Shown here: piece after piece, positions 26,161-34,979 of the stretch | How the letters are laid out: each line of letters begins with the position of its first letter | How positions within the stretch are numbered: position 1 is the stretch's first letter | NCBI RefSeq assembly: GCF_900101345.1 | Contig: NZ_FMUX01000015.1 | Coordinates: 62,001-126,000 of the forward strand | DNA length: 64,000 nucleotides | Source of the DNA: Desulfoluna spongiiphila | GTDB lineage: Bacteria; Desulfobacterota; Desulfobacteria; Desulfobacterales; Desulfolunaceae | Direction of reading: 5' to 3' | Notes under the pieces: model-generated | Told to the model about the DNA's origin: nothing | The model's input: only the letters and a program-made list of their open reading frames with translations | Database searches by the model: none | Program-made: the position numbers and the translations under genes

Positions 26161-27138
26161 ATGAAAACGTACTGTTTCATCGGAACCGATAAAAACGCCG
26201 GAAAGACAACGGCTTTCAACGCCGTCTATGCCGAACGGGTGCGCAGGGGGCAGACCCTGCTCCTCACCTCCATCGGTATCAACGGCGAGACCACCGATGA
26301 ATTCGACGGGGGGATCAAGCCCGGTATCCGGGTGATGCCCGGCTCCTTTTTCGTGACGGCCGGAGAGCACCTCACCGGCCACACCGGCAAATACGATACC
26401 TGGGCCACCTTTGTGCCGCCGCGTTTTGCAAAGCCCCTGGTACTTGGCCGCTGCACCCTGGCCTTTGACATCCTTTTGGAAGGGCCCAACACCGGAACGG
26501 AGCTGTCCCTTTTAAAGGGTGAACTCAAAGGGCTTATCCCTTCCGAAACCATCCTTCTTGTGGACGGCTCCATCGACCGGCAGTTCCTGGCAAGCCCCGA
26601 TCTCTGCGACGCCTTCTACTTCTCGGTGCTTTTTTCCAAACGAGAGCCCCAGAGACGCAAGGCCGAGGCCTTTCTCTCCGCCCTTTACTTTAAAGGATGC
26701 AGCGAGCAGGAAGCCGGGATGATTTCCCAGGTAAAGGGAGAAGCCACCCGCGCCGTTCTCTTTGACAAGGATGGAAACGTGATCCACCACGGAGAGGCCA
26801 TGCCCTTTGCGGACAAGGCCCTCCACGAAAAACTGGGCAAGCTGGGGGCACGGCCTGCCGTGCTCTACTTAAACGGCGCCCTCACCCTGACCCTGGCCGA
26901 GTACCTGGCGCCCCTTAAAGGGCTCACCCTGGTCCTCGACAACATGACCCTCTACCAGAACGTCTCCGCAGGCCCGAAAAAAGCCCTCCTCTTCAAGCCG
27001 GAAATTCGCCTCCTTCACACGGTGAAGGTCAAGCGGATCTTCATCCGGGAAGAGGCCCCCTTTGATCGCAGCCTGCTTCCGGCTGACACACACGTTGAAA
27101 ATCTCTTCAGGGACGGTACCCATGGCATTGGAATTTAG
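26161..27138 (+). CDS. kamB: KamB-like P-loop protein of lysine fermentation clusters
   Basis: 325 residues of unknown biochemical role. The N-terminus CFIGTDKNAGKTTAFNAVY (residues 5-23) is a P-loop of the GxxxxGKT type. Other blocks are STSIGINGE-like (LLTSIGINGETTDEFDGG) and LVDGSIDRQFLA, a possible Walker B. Genes of this type stand between kamA and the MutS-like kamC in lysine fermentation clusters of clostridia and fusobacteria. A role in activating or reactivating the aminomutases is plausible but unproven. It overlaps kamC by 17 bp. Confidence 0.75.
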   Translation: MKTYCFIGTDKNAGKTTAFNAVYAERVRRGQTLLLTSIGINGETTDEFDGGIKPGIRVMPGSFFVTAGEHLTGHTGKYDTWATFVPPRFAKPLVLGRCTLAFDILLEGPNTGTELSLLKGELKGLIPSETILLVDGSIDRQFLASPDLCDAFYFSVLFSKREPQRRKAEAFLSALYFKGCSEQEAGMISQVKGEATRAVLFDKDGNVIHHGEAMPFADKALHEKLGKLGARPAVLYLNGALTLTLAEYLAPLKGLTLVLDNMTLYQNVSAGPKKALLFKPEIRLLHTVKVKRIFIREEAPFDRSLLPADTHVENLFRDGTHGIGI

Positions 27139-28702
27139 ACAGGACCTCATACCCCGCGCGCTCAAGGAGGAGCTGGCCTTCGACGCCTATCTCGCCCTCT
27201 TCGATCTGGGCCTGCCCCTGATCCCCTCCACCATCCTGGAGCCCATGGGAAAAGCCGAAGGGGCGGCGCACTTTGAGGCCCTTAACAGGATCGAGGCCGC
27301 GTTCTCGCCGGAGACCCTGGCCGAGCTCATTGAGGTGAGCGCAAGGCTTCCCCGCCTGGAGTCTTTGCTACCCCACTTTGAGGGAGCGGGCCTCCAGCAG
27401 TTCCATCTCTTTGAGTTGAACCGGTTCCTCACCGTGACGGCAGAGCTCACCGCCCTTGAACAAAATCTGCCCACGGCTTTGGAATCCCACGGGGCCTTAA
27501 ACGGCATGCGCGAGGCCCTGTCCCGCCATACGGAACGGGAAGGCGCAGCCCTTTCCGTTAACGAGGCCACGGCACGGGTAAAGGAAAAACTGGAAGAAAC
27601 CGAAAAAGCCCTGCACGAGGAGATCCTGACCCATGAAAAGGCCGTAGAAGACGCCATGGGCCTCCGCATGATCTACCCCTTTCCCAGGGAGATTGAAGGA
27701 GGCGGCCCCGTCCTTGAAAAAGCACGCGGCTGTGCCCTCCTCCAGGTCACCGACACCGGAGAGGCCCACCGTGTGGACCACCGCCCCGGGACTTCCCTTT
27801 TGGCAAAGGTCGCGGAAAAAGAGGCCCTCACCGTGGAGCTGGAAGCCTGCACCGAAGGCCTCCTGGCTGAAATCAACGCCGAGATGGTTCCTTTTTTCAA
27901 CGCGTTTTACACTTTGTACGAAGAGCGGAAAAAACGGTGCCATCTCTACACCCTCGTGTTTGTAAAACAGCGGGAGGGGCTTGCCTTCCCCGAATTTGTG
28001 GAAGGGTGCCGCTTTCACCTTGAAGAGGGGCGCTCCTTTGCCCTTGCCCTTAAGAAAGGCAGGGACTGCGTTCCCCTCTCCATCGACCTGGGCCCGGGCT
28101 CCAATGTGCTCTACGGAGCCAACATGAGCGGCAAGACCACGGTCCTCAAGACCCTCTACTTCCTGCTCACCGCCATCCGCGCGGGCCTTCCGGTACCGGC
28201 TGAAGCCATCACCCTGCACTACCCGGAGTCGGTGCGGCTGCTCCTCAAGTCGTCCGGGGACATGGGCAAAGACCTCTCCTCCTTCGGTGAAGAGCTCCAG
28301 TTCTTCGCCCGGGAGCCCGAAGAGGGAGCCTTTATCCTGGCCGACGAGCTCTTTCTCTCCACCGACCCGGTAAACGGTGCGGAGCTCTCCCGCATCTTCA
28401 TCGACAATTACGGCAAGCGCCCCTTGATCTTCTTCTGCACCACCCACTACCCCAGGGTGCTGGAGATGAACACCCCGCGCCTCTTCCGCATGCTCGACGT
28501 GGAGTTTGCAGACGAGGCCGGACAAGCCATGGATCTTTCCAACCTGGCGTCCCTGATGCCCTACAGGCTGGAACACATCTCGTCTGAACATGCCGCATCT
28601 GCGGTGCGCGCCAACCGCAAGCCCTTAGAACTTGCCCTCTGCTTTCCCCTGCCCGAAAGCATCAAGGCGCGTATCAGAGAAACGGTTGAAGGCACGAAAT
28701 AA
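27122..28702 (+). CDS. kamC: KamC-like MutS-related ATPase
   Basis: 526 residues from ATG 27122. A long helical region (clamp-like, residues about 30-330) precedes a MutS-family ATPase: SNVLYGANMSGKTTVLKTLY near residue 328 is the Walker A, ILADELFLSTDPVNG near 405 the Walker B, and FFCTTHYPRVLEM near 437 the switch histidine segment. The mismatch-binding domain of true MutS is absent. Found in lysine fermentation clusters with KamB. The link to the neighbouring B12 enzyme KamDE is genomic, not biochemical. It overlaps kamB, so the two are translated together. Confidence 0.8.
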   Translation: MALEFRQDLIPRALKEELAFDAYLALFDLGLPLIPSTILEPMGKAEGAAHFEALNRIEAAFSPETLAELIEVSARLPRLESLLPHFEGAGLQQFHLFELNRFLTVTAELTALEQNLPTALESHGALNGMREALSRHTEREGAALSVNEATARVKEKLEETEKALHEEILTHEKAVEDAMGLRMIYPFPREIEGGGPVLEKARGCALLQVTDTGEAHRVDHRPGTSLLAKVAEKEALTVELEACTEGLLAEINAEMVPFFNAFYTLYEERKKRCHLYTLVFVKQREGLAFPEFVEGCRFHLEEGRSFALALKKGRDCVPLSIDLGPGSNVLYGANMSGKTTVLKTLYFLLTAIRAGLPVPAEAITLHYPESVRLLLKSSGDMGKDLSSFGEELQFFAREPEEGAFILADELFLSTDPVNGAELSRIFIDNYGKRPLIFFCTTHYPRVLEMNTPRLFRMLDVEFADEAGQAMDLSNLASLMPYRLEHISSEHAASAVRANRKPLELALCFPLPESIKARIRETVEGTK

Positions 28703-28764
28703 CCCGAAGCCGGAGATGTCACACTCGCACCTCTCCGGCGGACCCATGAATCAGGATATGCACT

Positions 28765-30327
28765 ATGGCAACAATTGATTTAAATCACGAGCAGATCGAC
28801 CGACTGAAGTCCAAGGCAAAAACCATTGCCGATCAGGTCCAATCCATGATCGACCGCTACTCCTCGGTCTCTGTTGAGCGTGCCGTGCTGAGGCTGTACG
28901 GCGTGGACGGTGTCAACGAAGAGGGCACGCCCCTTCCCAACCGACTGGTGGAGATCCTCCAGGAGAAAGGCGGCTTGGACGACGGCGTCTCAGGTCACTT
29001 TGCCGCCGCTGTCCTGGACTCCGGCCGGGATGCCGTCACCACCGCCGAGCTCATCGAACAGGGCCGCATCGACTTCGGGAACATCACCCGATTCTCCCGT
29101 GAGGAGGTGTCTCTCAAAGAGAAGCAGCTCTGCGCCGCCGCCATCAGCCGCCTTGACGCCACCCGCAGGTCCAAGGCCGAAAAGATGGAGAAGTACCCCG
29201 AGGGGCCCCAGCCCTGGAAGTACCTTATCGTGGCCACGGGCAACATCTACGAAGACCGCCTCCAGGCCAAAGCGGCGGCGGGCTCCGGCGCCGACATCAT
29301 CGCGGTGATCCGCTCCACGGCCCAGTCCCTTCTGGACTACGTGCCCTATGGCCCCACCACCGAAGGGTTCGGCGGCACCTTTGCCACCCAGGCCAACTTC
29401 AAGATCATGCGCGAAGCCCTGGACGAAGCCTGCGAAGAGAACGACCGCTACATCCGCCTGGTGAACTACGCCTCGGGCCTCTGCATGGCCGAGATCGCCG
29501 CCTGTGCGGCCATGGAAGACCTCGACATGCTCTTGAACGACTCCATGTACGGCATCCTCTTCCGGGACATCAACTTAAAGCGTACCTTCATCGATCAGCA
29601 CTTCTCCCGGCTCATCTGCTCCCGGGCCAAGATCATCATCAACACCGGCGAGGACAACTACCTCACCACCTCCGACGCCGTGGAGAACGCCTACACCGTC
29701 ACCGCCTCCCAGCTCATCAACGAGGCCATGGGCAAGAACTCCCTGCTCACCGACGACCTGCTGGGCTTAGGGCACGCCTTTGAGATCAACCCCACTATCG
29801 AAAACGGCTTCCTCTATGAGCTGGCCCATGCCCAGATCGCCCGGCAGCTCTTCCCCAATGCACCTTTAAAGTACATGCCGCCCACCAAGTACAAGAGCAC
29901 CGACATCTTCTTCTCCCACTGCATGGACACCATGTTCAACCTGGCCTCGGTTACCACCGGTCAGGGCATCCACCTGGCGGGCATCCTCACCGAGGCCATC
30001 CACACACCGCTCCTGCAGGACCGCTACCAGGCCATCGACTCCATCAACTACGTCTTCAACAACGCCCGCGGCTTAGGGGACGAGATCGAGTTCAAAAAAG
30101 ACGGCATCGTGGCCACGCGTGCCCAGGCTGTCCTTGATGAGGTGGAAGAGTTCCTCACCGAGGTGTGCCAGAAGGGTCTCACTGTCGCCATCAACGAAGG
30201 CCGGTTTGCCGATATCAAACGCGCCGACGACGGCGGCAAAGGGCTTGAAGGGGTCTTTGCCAAGGGCCCCTCCTACAAGAACCCCATCCTGGAACTGCTT
30301 GAGAAAGAAGGAGTCATCAATGAGTAA
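28765..30327 (+). CDS. kamD: Beta-lysine 5,6-aminomutase alpha subunit
   Basis: 520 residues. Large subunit of the adenosylcobalamin- and PLP-dependent mutase converting beta-lysine to 3,5-diaminohexanoate. Characteristic stretches are SSVSVERAVLRLYGVDGVNE near residue 32, PYGPTTEGFGGTFATQANF near 193 and PPTKYKSTDIFFSHCMDT near 373. AGGA precedes the ATG by 8 nt. Its stop overlaps the kamE start by 8 bp, as expected for two subunits made in equal amounts. Confidence 0.96.
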   Translation: MATIDLNHEQIDRLKSKAKTIADQVQSMIDRYSSVSVERAVLRLYGVDGVNEEGTPLPNRLVEILQEKGGLDDGVSGHFAAAVLDSGRDAVTTAELIEQGRIDFGNITRFSREEVSLKEKQLCAAAISRLDATRRSKAEKMEKYPEGPQPWKYLIVATGNIYEDRLQAKAAAGSGADIIAVIRSTAQSLLDYVPYGPTTEGFGGTFATQANFKIMREALDEACEENDRYIRLVNYASGLCMAEIAACAAMEDLDMLLNDSMYGILFRDINLKRTFIDQHFSRLICSRAKIIINTGEDNYLTTSDAVENAYTVTASQLINEAMGKNSLLTDDLLGLGHAFEINPTIENGFLYELAHAQIARQLFPNAPLKYMPPTKYKSTDIFFSHCMDTMFNLASVTTGQGIHLAGILTEAIHTPLLQDRYQAIDSINYVFNNARGLGDEIEFKKDGIVATRAQAVLDEVEEFLTEVCQKGLTVAINEGRFADIKRADDGGKGLEGVFAKGPSYKNPILELLEKEGVINE

Positions 30328-31063
30328 GGAGATGATCAAGCCCTATGGCGACACACTGAACGACGGCATTGTCCAGCTGGCCTTCACCCTTCCGGTCAAA
30401 GACGGGGCCCGGGCCAAAAAAGCGGCGGAACTCTACGCCGGAAAACTCGGTCTCACCGATGTTTCCGTCTCCTTTTCCAAGGAGATCGCCGAAGGCTTTA
30501 CCTATTTCGTGGTCTTCGGCAAGGCCCAGCCCGAGCTGGACTTCTCCCAGGTCCATGCCTCCGAGGCCAAGGTGGAGCGCCTGGACTTTTACGAGATCAA
30601 CAACCTCATCAAGACCAAGCTCAACCGCAAGGTCCCGGTGGTGGGCGCTTCCATCGGCACCGACGCCCATACCGTGGGCATCGACGCCATCATGAACATG
30701 AAGGGCTACAACCAGGACTACGGCCTGGAACGCTACCCCGAGATAGATGCCTGCAACATGGGGGCCCAGGTCCCCTGCGAAGAGCTCCTCAAAAAAGCTG
30801 TTGAGATGGACGCCGACGCCATCCTCGTCAGCCAGACGGTCACTCAGAAAGACGCCCACATCCGAAACTTCACCGAGATGATCGAACTCCTTGAAGCGGA
30901 AAACATGCGGGATCGGTTTGTCCTGCTGGCAGGGGGCCCCCGGGTCACCAACGACCTGGCCGTGGAGCTGGGCTACGACGCGGGCTTCGGCCCCGGCACC
31001 GTCCCCTCCCACGTGGGGTCCTTCATCGCCACCCAGCTGGTGAAACGCAAAGGCAGGGAATAA
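30320..31063 (+). CDS. kamE: Beta-lysine 5,6-aminomutase beta subunit, B12-binding
   Basis: 247 residues. Small subunit with a Rossmann B12 domain. The DAHTVG motif (DxHxxG) supplies the histidine that ligates cobalt. Eleven residues later, in MNMKGYNQDYG, the lysine that anchors PLP is in the expected place. SQTVTQKDAHIRN and LLAGGPRVTNDLA complete the B12 fold. ATG 30320 lies within the kamD end. Confidence 0.96.
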   Translation: MSKEMIKPYGDTLNDGIVQLAFTLPVKDGARAKKAAELYAGKLGLTDVSVSFSKEIAEGFTYFVVFGKAQPELDFSQVHASEAKVERLDFYEINNLIKTKLNRKVPVVGASIGTDAHTVGIDAIMNMKGYNQDYGLERYPEIDACNMGAQVPCEELLKKAVEMDADAILVSQTVTQKDAHIRNFTEMIELLEAENMRDRFVLLAGGPRVTNDLAVELGYDAGFGPGTVPSHVGSFIATQLVKRKGRE

Positions 31064-31067
31064 AAGG

Positions 31068-31130
31068 TTTGCGAATGCGACAACCCTCGTTCCCCGGGTT
31101 GTCGCATTCGCTGACGGGCTACGCCCGTGA
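31068..31130. repeat. Family A repeat with perfect 16-bp arms
   Basis: GCGAATGCGACAACCC (31071-31086) pairs with GGGTTGTCGCATTCGC (31096-31111) around TCGTTCCCC. An ACGGGCTACGCCCGT hairpin follows. It sits in the 130-bp gap between kamE and kal. Confidence 0.85.
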
Positions 31131-31192
31131 GAGCAAAAAAGAAACACATCACGTTTATCTGTAGCGATGACGACGTTAATTTAGGAGACAAC

Positions 31193-31594
31193 ATGAACAC
31201 ACTAGTAGAATCACTGATCCGAATCAGAATAAGCGCACACGACGCACATTACGCGGGGTCGCTTGTGGACGGAGCACGCATGCTCAACCTCTTCGGAGAC
31301 GTGGCAACAGAGCTGCTCATCAAGTACGACGGCGACGAAGGCCTCTTCCGCGCCTACGACAGCGTGGAGTTCCTCGCCCCGGTCCGAGCAGGGGATTACA
31401 TCGAGGCCAAGGGCCGCATCGTCACGGTGGGCGGTACCAGCAGGCGCATGGAATTCGAAGCGTGGAAGGTCATCGCCCCCACCCCCGAACACGGAGAGAC
31501 CGCCGCAGAGTTGCTTGCCGAGCCTGTTCTTGTCTGCAAGGCAAGCGGCACCTGTGTCACCCCCAAAGAAGCCCAGAGGATTCGCCATGAGTAA
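31193..31594 (+). CDS. kal: 3-aminobutyryl-CoA ammonia lyase
   Basis: 133 residues, a hot-dog-fold enzyme that removes ammonia from L-3-aminobutyryl-CoA to give crotonyl-CoA. It starts VESLIRIRISAHDAHYAGSL and continues VDGARMLNLFGDVATELLI, matching the family over its whole short length. TAGGAGA lies 5-6 nt before ATG 31193. The longer open frame begins in the repeat and is rejected. It overlaps kce by 8 bp. Confidence 0.93.
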   Translation: MNTLVESLIRIRISAHDAHYAGSLVDGARMLNLFGDVATELLIKYDGDEGLFRAYDSVEFLAPVRAGDYIEAKGRIVTVGGTSRRMEFEAWKVIAPTPEHGETAAELLAEPVLVCKASGTCVTPKEAQRIRHE

Positions 31595-32408
31595 CGCCCC
31601 CCTGATCATCTCGGCAGCCATTGTGGGAGCGGAGCACAGCCGCGACACCTACCCCCACCTTCCCCTGACCCCCGACGAGATCGCTGCGGCCGCGGAAGAG
31701 GCCGTAAACGCCGGTGCCAGTATCATCCACCTCCATGTACGCGATGAAAAGGGGCTCCCCACCCAGCGCGTCGACGTGTTTGAAACCGTCACCGAAAAGA
31801 TCCGCAACCGCTGCGACTGCATCCTGCAGTACTCCACCGGCGGTGCCGTGGGCACCCCCGTTGAGCTGCGCTGCAACCCGGTGGCGTTAAAACCCGACAT
31901 GGCCACCCTGTCCATGGGCACCATGAACTTCGGTTCCGAGATCTATGAAAACACCGAAGAGACCATCGCCACCATTGCCGGGGCCATCACCGACAACGGC
32001 GTCATGGCCGAGCTGGAGGTGTTTGACTTCGGCCAGATCGAAACCGTAACGCGCATGGTCAAAAAAGGCCTGGTCCCGGAGACACACCACATGGACTTTG
32101 TCCTGGGGGTTCCCGGCGGCATGTCGGCCACCATCTCCAACCTCGTGATGCTGGTGAACCGCCTCAAAGAGGGCCAGACCTGGGCCGTTGCAGGCTTAGG
32201 GCGCGGCCAGCTCCCCATGGCCATGCACAGCATCGCCATGGGCGGCCATGTGCGCGTGGGCATCGAGGACAACATCTATTACCGCAAAGGCGAGCTTGCC
32301 GTCTCCAACGCCCAGCTCGTGGAACGCGTGGTAAGAATCGCCCGGGAGTACGACCGGCCGGCGGCCACCGTGACCCAGGCCCGCCAGATCCTCGGTCTGG
32401 ACAGATAG
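31587..32408 (+). CDS. kce: 3-keto-5-aminohexanoate cleavage enzyme
   Basis: 273 residues. Zinc-dependent BKACE enzyme: 5-amino-3-oxohexanoate plus acetyl-CoA gives 3-aminobutyryl-CoA and acetoacetate. ASIIHLHVRDEKGLPT near residue 42 contains the HxH zinc ligands. QYSTGGAVGTP near 80 and MDFVLGVPGGMSA near 170 are substrate and CoA loops of the family. ATG 31587 overlaps kal. Its product acetoacetate is the substrate of AtoDA at the other end of the cluster. Confidence 0.95.
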   Translation: MSNAPLIISAAIVGAEHSRDTYPHLPLTPDEIAAAAEEAVNAGASIIHLHVRDEKGLPTQRVDVFETVTEKIRNRCDCILQYSTGGAVGTPVELRCNPVALKPDMATLSMGTMNFGSEIYENTEETIATIAGAITDNGVMAELEVFDFGQIETVTRMVKKGLVPETHHMDFVLGVPGGMSATISNLVMLVNRLKEGQTWAVAGLGRGQLPMAMHSIAMGGHVRVGIEDNIYYRKGELAVSNAQLVERVVRIAREYDRPAATVTQARQILGLDR

Positions 32409-32751
32409 CAAAAAAAAGGCATCACCCCGCTCTTTGACAATACACAGGACACAACGCTGCCCAAACACTCTGGTCTGTTTCTCTGCGCTGAAGCGGCAGC
32501 TCCTTACACGGATGGTCAACCCATTTCAGGCCGCAGATGCCTTGAAATGAGACGATAGCCCCCCCAAACCAACCAAGGAAAGAGAAGGAGAAAGGGAAAA
32601 AAATGCAAGACCGCCCAATCTGAAGCAGTCGTTTTACAAGGGTCTCCCTTGGAACAACAACACCACGAACCTGAACATGAAGTGACAAACACGTCGGACA
32701 ACGAGGTTCGACAGAAACAAAAAACTCCAAGCACAGGTAGGGAAGAGATTT
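32409..32751 (+). other. 343-bp leader between kce and the antiporter gene
   Basis: No gene, no clear terminator and no lysine-riboswitch core is seen. A purine-rich run (GGAAAGAGAAGGAGAAAGGG, about 32577-32596) stands in the middle. AGGGAAGAG just before 32752 is the ribosome site of the next gene. Confidence 0.5.
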
Positions 32752-34236
32752 ATGTTTTCCGGTTTGTTGAAATTAAGCCCTGTTTTTGTCATGGCAGGCC
32801 TGATGATTTCAGGCTTTGATGCTTTGCTCGCAGCCCCCCTTGCGACCATTTATGCTGCCATCGTGGCCTTCGTTACAGAAAAGATGAAGTTTCAGAATAT
32901 TGTCGATGCCGCCGTCGATAACGTCAAAGAGATGCAACTCGTCTTTTTCATCCTGATGCTCGCCTACGCCATGGCAGAAGCCTTTATGGCCACCGGTGTG
33001 GGGGCATCCATCATCACCATCTCACTGCACCTCGGCCTCACAGCCAAGACCGTTGCCGTCACCGGCCTGGTGGTCACCGCCATTCTTTCCGTGGCCACGG
33101 GTACCTCCTGGGGAACCTTTGCCGCATGCGCCCCGGTGTTCCTCTGGCTCAACCACATCGTGGGAGGCGACATCGTCCTCACCACCGCAGCCATCGCCGG
33201 TGGCGCCTGCTTCGGCGACAACATCGGCCTCATCTCCGATACCACCGTTGTCAGCTCGGGCATCCAGAAGGTGGAGGTCATCGACCGAATCCGCCACCAG
33301 GGGATCTGGTCCGTACTCTGCCTTGTGGCCACTGCCGTGGTCTTTTATATGGTCAGCTCCATAATGGGCCTGCCCAATGAAGTGGGCAACGCCTCCGAGG
33401 CCATCAGCCAGATTCCCGACACCGTCTGGAGCGCCCTGGCCGAAAAGCGTGCCTCTGCCGTGACCCTCCTTGAGCAGGTCCAAAACGGTGTCCCCCTTTA
33501 CATGTGCGTCCCCCTTATTCTCGTCCTTGTGGTGGCCATCATGGGCCTTCCCACCCTTGTCTGCCTGGGCATCGGCCTCATCTCCTCCCTGCTTCTCGGC
33601 CTTGTGGCCGGTACCGTGGAGTCCGTCCAGAGCTACCTCGACCTCATGTACAGCGGCTTTGAAGGAGCCGGATCCTGGGTCATCGTCATGATGATGTGGG
33701 TGGGTGCCTTCGGCGGCATCATGGGCAAAATGCACGCCTTCGAGCCCGTCTCCAGGCTCATCACCACCCTTGCCAGGAGCGTGCGCCAGCTCCTCTTCTA
33801 CAACGGTGTCCTCTCCATCCTCGGCAACGCGGCCCTGGCTGACGAGATGGCCCAGATCGTCACCATCGGTCCCATCATCCGAAACCTCACCGATGAGAAC
33901 GTGGAGGCGTCCGAAGAAGAGATGTACAAGCTGCGCCTGCGTAACGCCACCTTCGGCGACGCCCTGGGCGTCTTCGGATCCCAGCTCATTCCCTGGCACG
34001 TCTACGTGGGATTCTACGTGGGCATTGCAACGGCCGTGTACCCGCTGCACACCTTCGTGCCCATGGACATCATCAAGTTTAACTTCATGGCCATGATCGC
34101 CGTTGGATCCATCCTGCTCCTGACCCTCACCGGTCTTGACCGGCTTATCCCCCTCTTCGGGCTTCCCTCTGAGCCCGACGTCAGCCTCAAAAACAAAGAG
34201 AAGTACGCCGGAGACCTCGCCCCTGAAAAAGCGTAG
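32752..34236 (+). CDS. NhaC-family antiporter, probable lysine-cluster transporter
   Basis: 494 residues with about eleven membrane segments. Two family blocks recur in each half: ATGTSWGTFAACAPVFLWL near residue 121 with CFGDNIGLISDTTVVSSG near residue 157, and GNAALADEMAQIVTIGPI near residue 362. These place it in the NhaC branch of the ion transporter superfamily, whose members exchange sodium or protons for organic substrates. Its position at the end of the lysine operon suggests lysine uptake or product exchange. The substrate cannot be read from sequence. Confidence 0.85.
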   Translation: MFSGLLKLSPVFVMAGLMISGFDALLAAPLATIYAAIVAFVTEKMKFQNIVDAAVDNVKEMQLVFFILMLAYAMAEAFMATGVGASIITISLHLGLTAKTVAVTGLVVTAILSVATGTSWGTFAACAPVFLWLNHIVGGDIVLTTAAIAGGACFGDNIGLISDTTVVSSGIQKVEVIDRIRHQGIWSVLCLVATAVVFYMVSSIMGLPNEVGNASEAISQIPDTVWSALAEKRASAVTLLEQVQNGVPLYMCVPLILVLVVAIMGLPTLVCLGIGLISSLLLGLVAGTVESVQSYLDLMYSGFEGAGSWVIVMMMWVGAFGGIMGKMHAFEPVSRLITTLARSVRQLLFYNGVLSILGNAALADEMAQIVTIGPIIRNLTDENVEASEEEMYKLRLRNATFGDALGVFGSQLIPWHVYVGFYVGIATAVYPLHTFVPMDIIKFNFMAMIAVGSILLLTLTGLDRLIPLFGLPSEPDVSLKNKEKYAGDLAPEKA

Positions 34237-34280
34237 CAGACCCATAGCGGTTTTCGCCCAACAGGCGGCCTGAACAAAAA

Positions 34281-34316
34281 ACGCCCCTTCCACTTCTGTG
34301 GACGGGGCGTTTTGTT
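34281..34316. terminator. Bidirectional terminator after the lysine operon
   Basis: ACGCCCC-TT-CCAC and GTGG-A-CGGGGCGT form a stem. TTTTGTTTTT follows on plus and AAAAAA precedes it, so it can end both the lysine operon and the minus-strand mazG unit. Confidence 0.85.
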
Positions 34317-34362
34317 TTTACTGGACGTCAAGGGAGGGTACCGACGGCATCCCCCACGTGGG

Positions 34363-34710
34363 TCACCGGTACTCCGTGTACTTCTTCGCCTTGCCCCGCA
34401 CCTTATCGGCCGGGTACTTGGCCTCATTGCTTTTCATTTTCCGCTCCACCGCGTCTTTGATGTCGATATTCAGCACGTCGGCCAGGCGACAGAGGTAGAT
34501 CTGAACGTCGGCGATCTCATCGGCCACGGCCGACAGTTTCTCGGTGTCCAGCTCAGAGGAGGCTTCCTGGGTCAGCCACTGAAAATGTTCGAGAAGCTCT
34601 GCGGCTTCCACCATCAGGGCCATGGAGATGTTTTTGGGGGAATGGAACTGCTCCCAGTCTCGCTCTTGGGCGAACCGTCTCAGCTTCGCCTGGATTTTTT
34701 CTGTATTCAA
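34363..34710 (-). CDS. MazG-like nucleotide pyrophosphohydrolase
   Basis: 115 residues. All-helical NTP pyrophosphohydrolase of the small MazG/dCTPase type, which removes pyrophosphate from unwanted nucleotides. MVEAAELLEHFQWLTQE near residue 33 is the EExxE-like metal site and VADEIADVQIYLCRLADVL near residue 62 gives the second acidic pair. Overlaps the 3' end of the gene upstream by 4 bp, forming a two-gene unit. Confidence 0.88.
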   Translation of the reverse strand: MNTEKIQAKLRRFAQERDWEQFHSPKNISMALMVEAAELLEHFQWLTQEASSELDTEKLSAVADEIADVQIYLCRLADVLNIDIKDAVERKMKSNEAKYPADKVRGKAKKYTEYR

Positions 34711-34979
34711 AACGGAATGTCCTCATCATTTTCAGGTATAGGGTGATCGCAGCGGCAATGCTCCTCGTCGTAAAGCGGCAGATACTCCCACATCTCGTTT
34801 TCGTGAAGCCAGATGGGATCGGCATTGCGTCGGATGAACTCATCCGGAGTCAATCCGTCGATCATGGGGGGACGCTTAACGCGTTTTTGCTTTCCCCCGA
34901 TAAAAACAGTCATGTATTCTTTTTTTCGGGCTTTCTTTGCCGCTTTTTCAGCAGCTGTGAGTTTTCGTTTTTTTGCCAT
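34707..34979 (-). CDS. Small basic/acidic hypothetical protein, 90 residues
   Basis: ATG 34979 follows AGGAGG by 5 nt; an in-frame GTG two codons upstream is too close to that site. A strongly basic N-terminus (MAKKRKLTAAEKAAKKARKK) is followed by a conserved-looking core (LTPDEFIRRNADPIWLHENE) and an acidic tail with an HCRCDH motif that could bind a metal. Function unknown. It sits upstream of and overlapping the MazG-like gene. Confidence 0.7.
   Translation of the reverse strand: MAKKRKLTAAEKAAKKARKKEYMTVFIGGKQKRVKRPPMIDGLTPDEFIRRNADPIWLHENEMWEYLPLYDEEHCRCDHPIPENDEDIPF

Noticed and set aside
32409..32751. Lysine riboswitch before the transporter
   Set aside because: I could not find the conserved L-box core or a terminator/antiterminator pair.
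33022..34293. 423-codon minus frame over the NhaC-type gene
   Set aside because: Antisense shadow, rich in His, Gly and Asp, without membrane segments or motifs.
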